A stretch of 64,000 bases of DNA, from the NCBI RefSeq assembly GCF_019649055.1, contig NW_026570259.1:682001-746000 (forward strand), read 5' to 3'. The notes beneath the pieces are model-generated. The model had not been told where the DNA came from and searched no databases. It saw only the letters and a list, made by a program, of their open reading frames with translations. Positions 39,601 to 51,862 of the stretch are shown piece after piece. The number at the start of each line of letters is the position of its first letter. Position 1 is the stretch's first letter. The DNA comes from Paramacrobiotus metropolitanus. Its lineage: Eukaryota; Tardigrada; Eutardigrada; Parachela; Macrobiotidae. The position numbers and the translations under genes were made by a program.

Positions 39601-42600
39601 GCAACTACTATATAATTTCCCAGTAGACACGGCCATCCTCTTCAGATCCCTCTTTCCTAAATAAAAAAATATATACTACGAGTTGATTATGCGGTGCAAT
39701 GGAGCGTGAAACCGCCCACATATGGCGTGTGGTCATTTGAGAAAAAGTCGCTTATGCTACTGTTTAGAAACGGCAAGCACTTTGAGAGGTTGTTGTTCCA
39801 GGCGATTAACTTCGTAGTATTAATGCGGAGCAATAGCGAGACTACATCACTGGATTAGCGAGAAGTAATGGGCATCCGATACCATCGTCTTCTGATGTGT
39901 GGCCGGATATGAATGTGTGCACCCGCAAAGGCACACTGGCTGCAAAATCTGAAATTGTCGTGACCCTGCTGAGGGCGACATTTTGACTTTTGAGTGCTTT
40001 TCCATTCAAATGAGCTTGCAAATGCACCGTATAAAAACCACTGTACTAGGGCAGGTTCACGTAGCACAAGGAGGATTTTTGTCCACAGCACCTAATTTAA
40101 TCGCGTCCTTCAATTTAAATCGTAAACTGTTTGCATACGGTTTTTGCGCTTTTGGAATTTGTCAACAACATACTCGAGGAGATTTGCACCACATATGGAC
40201 GGTGTAACATTGTGGTTTTTCACGTGAACGTTTTCTTGGCGTTAGGCAGTCCGTTGACTTTTTTTCATGAACGGTCAAAAGTAGCCGTAATAATAGTTTT
40301 TGGTAAATTCACTAATTTGTAACCATGAACGCGTTATCGTCGATTCGGAACGTTTTGAGCAGCTTGTCCTCTTTTAGAAAAAGTAAGTTACATGTTACCA
40401 TATGCTTAATGTTAGCAGCGTGCCACGGCTTGGGGAGGAAAAGCATGTGAATGTTCGATAAATATTGCTTCCATTAGAGTCGTATTAAAGATATCAGATT
40501 ATAAAAAAGTATTTTATTTTGTAGATCCGGATTTGGAAGATTTAGATCTCCACGTTAGTCGTTATATGCCCACAAGTCTGGATGCCCTTACGAAAAGCAC
40601 CAAGTTTTCGCGGAAAGAACTGCAGTTTATATACCGAAGTTTCAAGCAAGACTGCCCAACGGGAATCGTTACTGCTGAAAAATTTAAAGAGTTATATGCA
40701 CAGTTTTTTCCTTTAGGAGGTACATACATATTTACAGCATGAAAAGTTCAATAATCGCTAAATCGGAAAACCAATTACGATGGAGAAGGCAAATATTCAT
40801 TACTTCTTTCCTGGCTCACAGTGTTGTCTAAGAATCTAGGACCACCTGGTACCTGTCGCCGTAATTGTACTAGGTTACTTGTACCTGGTTAAAATAAAAA
40901 AGTCGATGACGGCGCAATGAAACAGCGTGGCATATAATAAAGCTTGAAGAGTTTGATTGAGGCGGTTTGCCGATCCGTACCGACTGAACCATGACCTAAT
41001 ACAGTAGTATACCTCGTAATTATGCATAATGCTGCCTGACTGCATCGTTGGCAGTTAATGATACACTGTAAATATTTTCAGATGCGACACTCTTTGCCAA
41101 GCAAGTTTTTCAATGCATGGACCACGATATGGATGGAAATGTGAACTTTGAGGAATTTGTCGTCATGATGTCAGTATTATCACGCGGAAGTTTAGACGAA
41201 AAACTGCAGTGGATCTTTAATCTGTATGACGTCAATGGAGATGGGCAGGTGACCTTAGAGGCGATGCTTACGATCGGGACATCGATTTACGACCTGCTGG
41301 GGAAGCATTCAGAGCCGCCAATTTATGAGAATAGCGTAAAGGATCACATCTCGAAAATTTTTACGGTAAGATTTTCCATCTTACTTCGATTACCTTTCGA
41401 TTACCTTTTGACATTCCATAACATGTCAAAAGTGCGAACTCCTGCACTATTGCATCCTACAAGGAACACTTTTACGTATTATTACATAAACAACTGAAAT
41501 TCAATTGAACAACCGACCTGCCCACTGACCAATGGTCATCACGCAGAGCTGGTATAGTTTAAAGCGGACAGTTTAAACGTTACAACATCAAAGTCGTGCC
41601 CGCCAACTCTAGCAAGACCAGCCACATAATAAGTCCCTCAGTGCTGGGCACGACTATTCCTGGTCGTGCTTGTTGCCACCGTCTGTCCCGCCAATTAACA
41701 TTATACTGCATTTGTCGCGTAAATGATCATATTTGTCGCGCACAAACATTTGGAGGTTGGTACAGCTTTTGAAGAGGTTTTCAAATTAATTATCCACGGA
41801 ATATTTGCAATGAAATTAATTAAGGAACTCATGCCGCGGTGCAAAGATGAGAATCGTACAATAATAATTACAACAATCGTTAGCTTTTACAACCAAGAAT
41901 CTACGTGTATCATCTTAATTAAACTTTTCCCTTCGCTTTCACAATTGTCGAAGTCCTTTTAAAAATTTAATAAAACAAGGAAACCCTTTACCAGCCTTAC
42001 CAGACTTTTCTCAAAATTCAATCGAATCATATTAAAGTTGTCTCAACTTTTAATAATACATTGGCTCCTTGAAAGACTACTGGCTTGTTAATTGTTAAAA
42101 CGATAATCGATTAACGATGAACATAAAAGCTCAGAATCCAAAACAGAACAGCTGGTAGTGATGAATAAAACTTTTATAAATTGTTAACGATCGAAAACGT
42201 TGAAAATGTGTATTTACTATAATTATTATTTTATGATAGCTACCAAAAAACGGAAACTGGCATAGAAGTACATCAAGGTACTTCTCAAGGTACTTCTCAA
42301 GGTACTTTTATACCTTAACAAGGTCAAGGTATAGAAGTGCACAAGTCAATAAAGTGAAGAATGTATTTCATCTTGCGCAAGCATGACCACATATCTATAT
42401 TTCATTTAATCAAATGCAAAAGCCGACAATTTGGGTTTGCGTGCGCACGTGCTCTTCAATGTGCGCACGCATATACGGTATTTTCTTGTTACGAAAATAT
42501 TTTCTGGCAAATAGTAAAAAAAAGTAAATCGTTTGAAGATGTCGTTGGATCCGTTCTTCAGAAAGACTCTTCTTTCATCTGCTCAAGCTTATTATACTGT

Positions 42601-43785
42601 GATTCGATTATCATACGAGTATAGCAGGTTATCAACCGAATTACGACGTAGCTAGTAACGTAAGCCATTTTATTTTTTTTTCAAATTTATTCCATTGCTC
42701 TGTACAATAGCAGAATATTTCCTTGTGATACGTTTAGCGGCAAAATTAAATAAACATTACAAAAACCAATCGTGACCACTCCGTACACACCCTTTCATAC
42801 CCTTTTACTCCGTACACAACCTTTGACACTACCATTCGGTACACTGCCAATCCACCCTACCTTTCACTCGGTGCACTACCACACTTTTATATTTATTTAT
42901 ACTCGCATGTACTTAAAATACTTATACTCTGTATTACTTATGGTAATCTGGAGTATTTTCTCTAAAACTTTTGCATTATGTCAAGCTCGGAAACAGGGAG
43001 AGACCTACGAAACTGGATCGAAAACTCCTTCAAAGCGGCACTGTCCAAATCCTACAAAGAAAAACCGGCACAAGAGTGCCTAGAATTATTTTCTCACGGG
43101 AATTCGATTTTGTAACTGCCGATGATGCTGTAAAATAAGCAGCAATAACTGCGGTAAACGAAAAACGGCAGTTTCAGAAATGACTGTATTTTGCAAAAAT
43201 TTTAAAAAAATATAAGGCAGTGCACGCAGATAAAAGTAGTGCCGTGTGGTTGTGTACGGAGTAAAAGGTAGTGCTCAAAAAGGTTGTGCACGGAATGAAA
43301 GGTAGTGCAAAAGGTTGTGTACAGAGTAAAAGGGTGTGAAAGGGTGTGTACGGAGTGGTCACCAAAACCAGTACTGTACAAGTGTATACTTCAAGTATAG
43401 ACATTATACAAATTAATGCTTTCCTACGAAGAATTTACGAATTAACAATTTTGTCAAAAACCAAAAATTCGCACAGATTTTTGCGGATTTTCAAACACCA
43501 AAGGCATATAACATGTAAATACCGAAAGATTTAATATGTATCTTGTTTTCGTAGAAGATGGATTTGAATCAAGATGGAATCGTCACCTTTGATGAGTTCA
43601 AAAACGTTTGCATAAATGTACGTGATCATGGTTCAAGGCACGCTCACCTTATGTACTGCGGTTTGCCGGTCTCGCGATCAACAAAAGCCGGTAAAGGAAT
43701 TACCAGTAAAATTTTAATTTTTGGTTTTCTTTGACAGGATGAAAAGATTAGAAGGAATCTCACCGTTTTCGACACATTTCTGTAA
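33670..43785 (+). CDS. KChIP-like EF-hand calcium sensor, copy 2 (form A)
   Basis: Form A: exons 33670-33865, 40525-40719, 41082-41365, 43555-43617, 43738-43785, 261 aa. Its own first exon ends TTLRRIIFGINDDY. Shared core: FSRKELQFIYRSFKQDCPTG (degenerate EF1), EF2 DHDMDGNVNFEE (canonical), EF3 DVNGDGQVTLEA (Ala replaces the bidentate Glu at loop position 12), EF4 DLNQDGIVTFDE (canonical), C-terminus NLTVFDTFL matching the KChIP MQLFDNVI end. The 195, 284 and 63 bp exon sizes recur in copies 3 and 4; as I recall them, vertebrate KChIP exons of 125+70, 71+108+105 and 63 bp give the same sums. Predicted cytosolic Kv4 auxiliary subunit. Introns reach 6.7 kb (33866-40524) and 2.2 kb (41366-43554); the latter contains a foldback element. 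Confidence 0.88.
34354..34383. repeat. perfect 11-bp hairpin
   Basis: CTACGCTGTTC at 34354-34364 and its exact complement at 34373-34383 around an 8-base loop (CTGTGCGT), within the long first intron of KChIP-like copy 2. It does not match the histone mRNA stem-loop. Confidence 0.5.
36728..36884 (+). CDS. alternative first exon B of KChIP-like copy 2
   Basis: ATG 36728, 52 codons, acidic then basic (MEEDFVGWESYDDGKEEKHH), ending VVEKLKRLFRIANE and donor G|GTAAAT in phase 1, compatible with the exon at 40525 (248-aa protein). Confidence 0.6.
37211..37369 (+). CDS. weak candidate first exon in copy 2 intron
   Basis: ATG 37211 (MTAVGCKFDFNERVKILVNF) stays open to a phase-1 donor AATG|GTAAAA near 37346. 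It lacks the LRR-type motif, so it may be a chance frame; the open frame ends at 37414. Confidence 0.12.
38942..39053 (+). CDS. alternative first exon C of KChIP-like copy 2
   Basis: ATG 38942 gives 37 codons (MQANRRNNTAQKTEH) ending YAVIGGLRRLFLGSGSNRR and donor G|GTAAGG in phase 1; joins the exon at 40525 to give 233 aa. The GLRRLFLG segment repeats the motif of form A. Confidence 0.65.
40325..40382 (+). CDS. alternative first exon D of KChIP-like copy 2
   Basis: ATG 40325, 19 codons (MNALSSIRNVLSSLSSFRK), strong donor A|GTAAGT in phase 1, only 142 bp before the shared exon at 40525; shortest form, 215 aa. An amphipathic helix is plausible. Confidence 0.65.
42274..42309 (+). repeat. 12-bp tandem repeat, three copies
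   Basis: CAAGGTACTTCT repeated at 42274, 42286 and 42298 (last copy ends TTTT). Intronic. Confidence 0.7.
42773..43361. mobile_element. 589-bp foldback element with long terminal inverted repeats
   Basis: The outer 25 bp, TGACCACTCCGTACACACCC at the left end, are exactly complementary to the right end (43337-43361). Similarity continues inward for about 100 bp with mismatches, and both arms contain iterated short units (ACTCCGTACACAACCTTT-like). No transposase is encoded, so this is a non-autonomous foldback or MITE-like element inside the intron 41366-43554. A clear target-site duplication is not evident (flanks share only a CCAA-like stretch). Confidence 0.7.
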
Positions 43786-44351
43786 AGCCACTGCACAAGA
43801 AATGCACTACTGCACCATTCCTTTTGCATCTTGCCAAAAAGACTTCTCATACCTGGATCCGTCCTTTACAGTGGAGCTGTGTGTACGACAACTTATTTAA
43901 ACAGTTTATTGTAAATTAAACAAAATTCTGGACAAGCTGATTTACGGTGTGATGCATATTTGTTTCAAGCCCATCAAGTGTAATGCATTTTTTGCTCATT
44001 AGACATTATTGAAGGACAGTTGCGCAAGTGTTCAATTAGCACAAAGTACAAACTCTTGATATTTGGCCGATATCGGTTATGAGAATCGGTACTTGCATAA
44101 CTGCGTCTAAACAGAATTTAAAATTATTATTAGAACGTCATTGTATCCGAACCGTGTAACGTGCCTCATAAAGTAAAAACTGCTAGTGCTCTAGTGTATC
44201 CAACTAATCCGAGGATCAGCAGCAGACGAGGTAGCACCTAATCCCTGAGCGCTTGGCTTCATCACAACTGAGTGCGAACGACGGAATAACGAAGAGAGAT
44301 TCTGATGTTCACAAGTATCCATTGACTGGTGTCTGTGGAGCATGTTGCGTG
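43786..44351. other. short convergent intergenic region
   Basis: Between the 3' ends of KChIP-like copies 2 (+) and 3 (-). No exon seen. Confidence 0.4.
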
Positions 44352-47300
44352 CTAACTGCTGATCACAGTATCAAACTTTCCAAAAACTGAGACAATCTGC
44401 GGATCCTGTAATGAAAATTGTTGACAACATAGTCTGTTACTGACAGCAGGCGACATAAACATTGTCCTACTGTCGTACATTCTGGCACGCTTCCGTGAAT
44501 TCGGCAAAGGTTATCGAACCGTCGGCGTCAAGATCCAACTTCTGCAATGTAAAACCGTTTTTAAGAAAACCCTCGGAAGAAATACGATTAAAATTATTTC
44601 CATACGGCAAATATCTGATCAATTTGAGTGTTGATTGATTGTTCATCGATGCACGGTTGAGAATGAGATCCCAGCATCAAATGCATGGCCATCAGAATCT
44701 CCTTCATGTTGGCACGGCTGACCTTTCCGGTACCGTTGAGATCATACAGATTGAACACCCACTGCAGCTTTTGGGTTAACGTGCCACGCGCCAGTAACGA
44801 CATTCCAATAATGAATTGGTCAAAGGTTACATGCCCGTCTTCGTCTTGGTCAAAGGTCGAAAAAACGAATTTGGCATAAGGTGACGCATCTAATAACGCG
44901 TACGCATGCAAGCCATTTATTGGAAAGTACAAAAAGGTATTTTACGGTTTGAACCACTACTAAGAACTTAGTCAGTAGTTAGTACGTACAGTAAATTAAT
45001 GCTTGTTAAAAAATTTCTGAACTACACAAATTACCTCCGAGAGGAAAAAACTGGCAATATAGTTCCCGAAACCTTTCTTCGTCCACAATACCGGCCGGAC
45101 ATTCTTGTTTGAAACCACGATAGATCATACGAATTTCTTCACGCGAGTAGTGCGTCAACTGGCAGAGATCATCCAGATTACTGGGTTTGTAGTGTATTAC
45201 TTGGACGTCAAAATCCTCGAAGTCCCCATCTAGAACATTGCTCTTATTAGTAAAACACAGCCACCTCCAAAAGAAATAACTATAAAAATTTAGGATTTAT
45301 ATAACTGAAAACAATACGACAGAATTTTTCCTGGTCAGAATAACCCAGAACAGAATTATGGTAACACTGCCATCTTTGTCACCTATTTCATCGCTACTTC
45401 CGGAAAAGGCTTTACGAACAAACGCCGCAGCAGTTCTTATTGCCGTTAAACCGTTGTCAAAAATTCTGTTGGCCATCTTTACACAACGTGTAGACCAGTT
45501 CACTATATTCAACCAAACACATCTGCCACGGCTAAGGACATTCTTTGTGCCACACTTAAGAGAGCATTCCAAACCCGCTTTAAGTAAGAAATAAATCAAG
45601 AAGCCAGCGCCGCACCGATGTACGCTGGTGTTGCGAACACGATCGCTAATGAACCATCTAAGAAAACAGACATAAGCTTTCATCAGTTAATTCTTTTGGG
45701 GGTTATTAATAGCCAGCCACCAACGGGCAGAGTTGTTGACAGGCTGCGTGGAGATTGTGGCAAGCCGTGGCATTGGAATGTGACAGATGATAATTAAGCT
45801 CGGAAATGCTTGATTTGGCCTACATTAGCCGATGTTCTCAGGCCTACCGCTCTGGCTGCACTGCAGCGTAATTTGTTGTTGCAAATTTTTTGGCAACCGG
45901 GGTTGAACCGTTAAATACTGCGGCGGATGAAATCCAATCGGGTGTTGACAAGTGAGATGGGCACTGCCGCTCACAACTCCTGACTGATAATGGGATTTTT
46001 CTGCTAGAAACTGCAGACGGCGCTGTTTCATAACAGTAAATCTTACGGGAAGCAACCGATCATTTTGGCGGCTAGACAATACAAGGGTGTGCCTTAGTAA
46101 GTATTTATATTTAAGACGCTACGTTAAATCAATTAATCGTTTGTTTTTTCATCGATCCTCGAAGCACGAGTCATTAAGACTTAAGCCAAAACTTTTGGTA
46201 TCTGCGTATAATTCCAGAACTGCAATGAAAAATTGCAGCACAGTTTTTCATGGAATTGTATCGTTGCAGCGTTTAATTTCATGTCTTTAGTAATCTGTAT
46301 TTACCGTGCGCGTTACGGCAGAAAGATAATAGGCGTATGGATTAGTACGGTTGATTGAACACTGCCAGAAATTATTGAAAAATAAACTGGAGCTGTTGAA
46401 CGCGCGCCAACTGCTGTGTGACCGCATCTAATCAATAAGTCAATATGATGAACTATTGATACTCAAGCAAGTGCCGTTGAATACCGATGAATGGCGCTGA
46501 TAATAGTAATTTGGTCACTATGGAGTATTAAACAAACAGGCGGCTGAAATGCGGGTTCTGCATGGGGCAGCGGCCTAGCGGAAACAATCTACCGGCACCC
46601 GCAATTACGCTTTGTGGGAAGTTGGGCGAACAGCGAGGGTGTGAGCCCTTTTATAAGTTACCGCACTGCGAACACAGCGCTGTCGATTCATTATTGTGTA
46701 ATAGATTTGGGTTATGCATCGTAAGCTTTTAATAAAAAAAGCTTTCGACTCTTTTGATTTCAGCGTTGGTGGGGATGCTGCCGCACGCGGTTCAAACACT
46801 TATTCAGTGCATGCACAGGAAATACGATCCTTATTAAGCCCACCTTTGCTCTACTAAACGCAAATAACTGAAAGGCATCGCGGTGTTTTTAATTGACATC
46901 GATCGATGACCTTCGAGCGGGTTCGCTATTGTCCCTTTAGTTGCTGTTAATGACTGTAATCATACTTGATGGAACAGCCGGAAGCTTTCCTGTACTGCAA
47001 AGTAAACCGCCTGGATATAGTAATCGTATCATTGTTGGCCTCAATTTTCATAAGGGATATAAATAGGCTCATTAAATGTGCGCGCGGATTAACAGGCACA
47101 TATGCAATGATGATATACTGTACTCGAATTGTCCTTACGCATCATTCGACGCAGTACAGATAGAACGAACAAGTTTTATGTCAATTAACGAAAATGTAAA
47201 ACAGAAAGATGTGGTAACTGTACTGCACAAACGCCAGACATTCAGTGGTGTAGAGTCAGTGTAGACAATAACTCGGTTTATTTAACTCCCTGTAAAACGC

Positions 47301-47996
47301 GAGCACACTGCCAAAGCTTTGTAAACGATTTTTGCGCGTGCGTTTTTAATAAAGCATCGCAATTAGGAGACAATATAAAACTGCAAAACTGCTCAGAAAC
47401 GCACGTGTTGGCGGCGTACATAACGTTTTTATAAAAATCAAAAGTTTATAAAAGGAATAAACACAGAACAAACTTGCGATTAATGTGCGTGTTGAAAGCG
47501 CCGAACGCGGATGCAGTTACCTGTTTACTCTACCTGGTGAATTCCTTTTTTATCGATTGCAGTTAATATTAACATTTTGTTAAGGTTTCGTTAAGTACTA
47601 GAGATTCTATGGTAGGGTCAGTAATCGACAATAAATTCTGTATAATGTCCTTCCTGCACGGCACTCCTGTGAATTTTCCAAATCTGGACGTATCTGGACG
47701 TCCAATTACGACAGTTAGTGGTATGCCGGTCAATAGTTAATTAATCAGATTTAGCAAATCTGTTTTGATTTAATACACGACTTGTGTTGCGTACCATAAC
47801 CATCGGAAACGCCAAAGAGCACTCTCCGGAGACAATGATAAAATATCCGGCAGTAATTGACAAATCTCTCCCGTCGGGTCAAATTAACCTCAATGTTCTC
47901 TAGTCCTGCCGGCTGTACCGGGATAAAATGAGCTTTGGGTGTTGTCCGTTTGCGTACGGAGCGCCGATTCGAAGAGGCGTTGATGCTGCTGTACAT
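44352..47996 (-). CDS. KChIP-like EF-hand calcium sensor, copy 3 (form A)
   Basis: Exons 47795-47996, 45035-45229, 44606-44889, 44479-44541 and 44352-44405 join to 265 aa. The first exon is basic and ends IFYHCLRRVLFGVSDGY. Core: YSREEIRMIYRGFKQECPAG, EF2 DQDEDGHVTFDQ (Gln at position 12), EF3 DLNGTGKVSRAN (Thr at 5, Asn at 12, probably not binding), EF4 DLDADGSITFAE (canonical), C-terminus VFGKFDTVISS, close to the KChIP family end. Only EF4 looks fully competent, which is unusual since EF3 and EF4 are both used in most KChIPs. Arranged tail to tail with copy 2. Confidence 0.87.
45383..45476 (-). CDS. alternative first exon B of KChIP-like copy 3
   Basis: ATG 45476, 31 codons (MANRIFDNGLTAIRTAAAFV, then RKAFSGSSDEI) with donor G|GTGACA in phase 1, fitting the exon at 45229 (229-aa form). 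The frame is hydrophobic then basic like the others. A further frame from ATG 46031 with a phase-1 donor near 45850 is a much weaker candidate. Confidence 0.55.
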
Positions 47997-49524
47997 GATA
48001 ACAACCGCAAGATGTAAGTGAGAAAAGCTCCCATCAAAACGTCAAGATTCCACAGCAAACATCACTCAACTAACGTTGCCTGACAGAGAATTACATCCCA
48101 TTGACTAACAAGGTAAATATCGATAATCCGTGATCAAACTACCACTCTGTAATCGTACAAAACACGGGAACAGCCGTCATAAAAAGTGGAGTGATGCCGG
48201 TGCAATGGGGTTGATGAAGAGCGGACAAAATGCGTGTATTCTTGTACTGGGAGTGTTTATGTCTGTACAGTTTGGCGGTTTGTGGGATGTGTGGTGCAAC
48301 AGGGGTAAATCGATAATTCACGGAATGATTATAAATGTTTAGCGGTGCACAAACGTTCAAGTCAATCATATACATTGGAAATCAACGGAAGGTTATGACA
48401 GTTGAGGGTTAGGATCAAAAACTATGCCGCGCTCCGTATTAGCGAGATATCTGCGTGTTGGTTGATCCAGCCAGGCGAGCGGGTTAGATGACGCGGAAAG
48501 GGTAATGCGGCACGTTGTGATACTAAACACTCGTTAGGATGATCTTCGGAATTCGAATGACACCGGCGGCGAATTTGTAAAACGATACCGATTCTGGTTT
48601 GTTTGAATTAATACAAAAAGTACCAAGATGTACTACTACGAGTCGGCGATATGCTCTGGTCTGCCTCTGACGAAACTCGAATCCTGTCGGCACTGTTGAA
48701 TCAACAACCGGGGCGTGATCGTTAAGAAATGACAGGAATAATGTTCTTAACGCGGGGATTTACGATCTAAATGCTTCTGGTCAGGAAAATGAGCCTCATT
48801 AAGGCGCAATAAGAATGCCGGTAAAACAAACCAGAATTACGCTGGATTGGTTTTGTTTACGTTGGCTAGTTTCTTACATCATCGGTATGTCGAATGTTCT
48901 CGGAAATGAGTGCTGCCTTGCATTCGTTAATCCATATCCCGCAGCTTGGAATTATCATAATTCTGTACCCACTGATTACACCCCAGACAGTACTTGCATT
49001 TAATTACACTCATCAATCTGACATCCCGCTGTCATTGCAAACTCATCACGGAAGATCGAGCGCAAATAACGGCCTTACTGCTTGATTGTCGGTACGGATA
49101 CTATTTGCAACTTCGTCTAAGGAAGCGTAAATATCAGTGGGATTGCAGACAGCAATCCAATGCCCTCGGGGGATTTCGCCGAAGTGACAATGTGGCACCT
49201 TATCATCGCGCTGATGGGATTACTGACAGATCTTTACTTGGCTACTTACTACTTACGTATTCCCAGACAAAACGCCAGCACTTTCCCATCCCAGAGCGGC
49301 AAACTTAATAGTATCCTGGAATACTAGTAAACGTTTCTCAGTAATCAATCTTAAAGTCAGAAATGACGTCATAGAATGGTCACTATTCAATTTTTCTTCG
49401 TGGGGCGATATTTATTAAGTCTTCATATTATAGGTAATTACTGAACTTTATATACTCAAACTCAATCATTATTCTGAAAAATCAACAGACATGCGGTTGA
49501 ATCGCACTGTAAGGATTTGAGTAA
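47997..49524. other. intergenic, no gene seen
   Basis: Between the start of KChIP-like copy 3 and the 3' end of RSPH14. Open frames around 48130-48340 and 48815-49308 on the plus strand lack splice partners and motifs. Confidence 0.4.
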
Positions 49525-50985
49525 TTATGGCTTCCACGTGACAACCTCAACGAAAGTCTTGATGGCTTGTTTCAACAGCGGCTCGGGCACTGTGTTGAGA
49601 TCCTCCACAGTTGCCAGCTCTGCAGTGTATAAAGCGCGTCTTTCCGGCGTTTCCGCTAAGAGTGTCGCACACTTTAATGCATTAATCGCCACCTCCAAGG
49701 TAGGATTACGGGCAACCTTAATTAGCCGCAGCAGCAAATCCGATGAATGCTTCAGTGCTCGGTAGCGCGCTTCAATGTCCACTAAGATCCTGAAAGTAAG
49801 ACATCGATACACAGCACGCTTCTGCTGACTGAGAAGCTAAATCTCTCCCACATCATTAAAGCATAGGTGACTGCTGCAAGGCATCCGGTTGGTTCCTCCA
49901 ATAGCATTGCGACAAGCTGTTCTACGGTACCGGTGCGGTTAGCCTGGATCTTGCCTTCTGTTTCTTGCGCAACGTCCCCTAAACATCGAGCGGCTCGTTC
50001 TTGGATTTCCACATCGGGATTTTGGAGGAATTCGGTGAAATACTGAACCGCTGGAGTCTTTAAGATGTCTTGTCGAATCAGACTGTGATCCATAATGTTA
50101 TGCAGAATTTCCAACAAAACCTTTTGCACTTCGGGTACTTCGTTATGAACTTTTGCAACGAACTCAACGACCAGATTGTAGTTAGCGATTTCAAATGCTC
50201 CTGCAAAAAAAGTTATTGTCGCCAAAATGCTACATCATTCTGAACCTGTCATATACTCGAACAAAAAGTGAAGTAATTTCTCCCACTAACCTTTAATGTT
50301 TGTAGACAATTTACGAAATACGCTATAAACGTTGACTCGCACATCAGTTTCCTCGTCATCGATCCGGTAGCGCAGCACATCCACAACATCTTCCAGTATG
50401 ATGGTGTCACATCCTCTCTCGTATTCTGGGTGTTCAAGCAGATTATTAAGTTACTTATGGTGGTAGACTGTGGTGACAAGTAGATTAATATTGCTGCCGA
50501 CATACGAGACAGTAACTGGAGACACGCAGTGGTTCGTTCTCGAACCAGATAGTCCTGTTCACGCAACCGGCCATTCAGAATCCGTATAACTCCTGGACAC
50601 AAACTGGTGTACTTAGTTGATGCGCAGGGTTATATTCCTCATGAGTTATACAGCTTAGGCTTAGCTGGTGGCCAAACAGATCTTGCCCTGATCAAGACAT
50701 TCCTGTACGTGACGGGGATCACACAGATACATGGCCAGAGAATTCAAAGCTCGTCGCCGGACAATGACTTCGCCAAACTGCATTTCTTTCATCTTGAAAT
50801 AAGATTTGATAGTCGATGGTTACGTTAATGCAGTAACCCGCAACACTTATAACTGAGTGTTGAGGTGAACTTACTAAAAGTGGAACCGCGCGGAGTCCAA
50901 AAGCCAAAGGTGTCATTGTAAAATCCACCCGCGGCGGGTATGTATCGGAGACACTGGGTAGCGACATTATTTTCTCTGATGACAT
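49525..50985 (-). CDS. RSPH14: radial spoke head 14 homolog (armadillo repeats)
   Basis: Exons 50875-50985, 50687-50792, 50506-50592, 50291-50425, 49852-50200 and 49525-49789 join to 350 aa; the human protein is 348 aa. The N-terminus has the family signature PLAFGLRAVPLL, followed by armadillo/HEAT-type helices: VIVRRRALNSLAMYLCD, YLVRERTTACLQLLS, VRVNVYSVFRKLS, EIQERAARCLGDVAQ, LEVAINALKCATLLAE. RSPH14 (also called RTDR1) belongs to the radial spoke of motile 9+2 axonemes; here it implies motile cilia or flagellated sperm (family knowledge plus inference). The intron after exon 2 starts GCAAGA rather than GT, and no GT donor in the right phase exists there. The last intron is 62 bp. Confidence 0.85.
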
Positions 50986-51862
50986 GTTAAGCGACAAACA
51001 CTAACAGCAATGGCGTCTTACAAATTCAAACTGCGCCCGAGACGAAAACGTCATAAAAATCTGTTGTTAATTTTCGTATGTCTTCGAGTGCACTGCTTCT
51101 CCGTAATTTCTGTTTTTTTTTTGTGATTGATTAGCAACAACGTCACTGTAGCTGCTTATGCAGACAGCGGCTGCAGTGGCGCTATACCAAATCGGCACAA
51201 AGTAATCGGCGGCAGATTGCGCCGCCATTGCCAAATGTCTCACTCAGTAAATGCATAAAAATTATTGCGTACAGATGCAGTTCGCTTGTAACAAAATCGC
51301 AGCTCGATGTACACCTGATCAGCTAAAAACCAACCTAACTCGTAAATAAAATTGATGGCACTTGTTAGTTTTGCATCACAAGCGTGCCCATTGCCCGGAT
51401 CCGTTAATTTAGGGTCCAATGCGCAGATTATTGCAAACTTGTACCTACATACTTGATACTTCAGAGTTGATTCTGCATTAATTTATCAGGTTTAACTTCT
51501 ATACTTCTATCCAGCAGATAAACCAAAGAAAAAGAAGTAACGAGTCGCAATGATGTTTCTACAATCGGGACCTAGAGATTATAACATGATTTTGAATCAA
51601 AGAAATTTTTATATGGCGGAGAAGCCCACATACCTAATATCAGTGATAAGGGTGATTTTTTGTTTTGTTAATGCTGCTGCGCTGATAGGGATTGTACTAC
51701 AGAACAAATTTTAAAAAAAAGTGCTTCTAATATTATGGCGAACGACCCAAATCATGCTTTTTAAAATTTTACGCCGCATCAGTAGCTTTCTCGATAAAGA
51801 AAATAGTATCTTTTATTGAAAGAAATAATTTCGTCAGCGTGACGACTAAGCCAAATAAATAA
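50986..51862. other. intergenic, no gene seen
   Basis: AT-rich; upstream of RSPH14 and downstream of KChIP-like copy 4. Confidence 0.4.

Noticed and set aside
42772-43404. Similar proteins predicted from both strands in the intron (TTPYTPFHTLLL on each)
   Set aside because: They are translations of the two arms of the inverted repeat, not genes.
45897-45912. GGGGTTGAACC, resembling a tRNA T-arm
   Set aside because: No matching acceptor, D or anticodon arms can be folded around it.
48461-48476. GTTGGTTGATCCAGCCAG-like sequence resembling the conserved 5' end of 18S rRNA
   Set aside because: The similarity stops after about 16 bases; no further rRNA sequence follows.
50249-50602. 117-codon minus-strand frame over RSPH14 exons
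   Set aside because: It reads through the intron 50426-50505 in a different frame from the exon that continues the armadillo repeats; the spliced reading matches the family.
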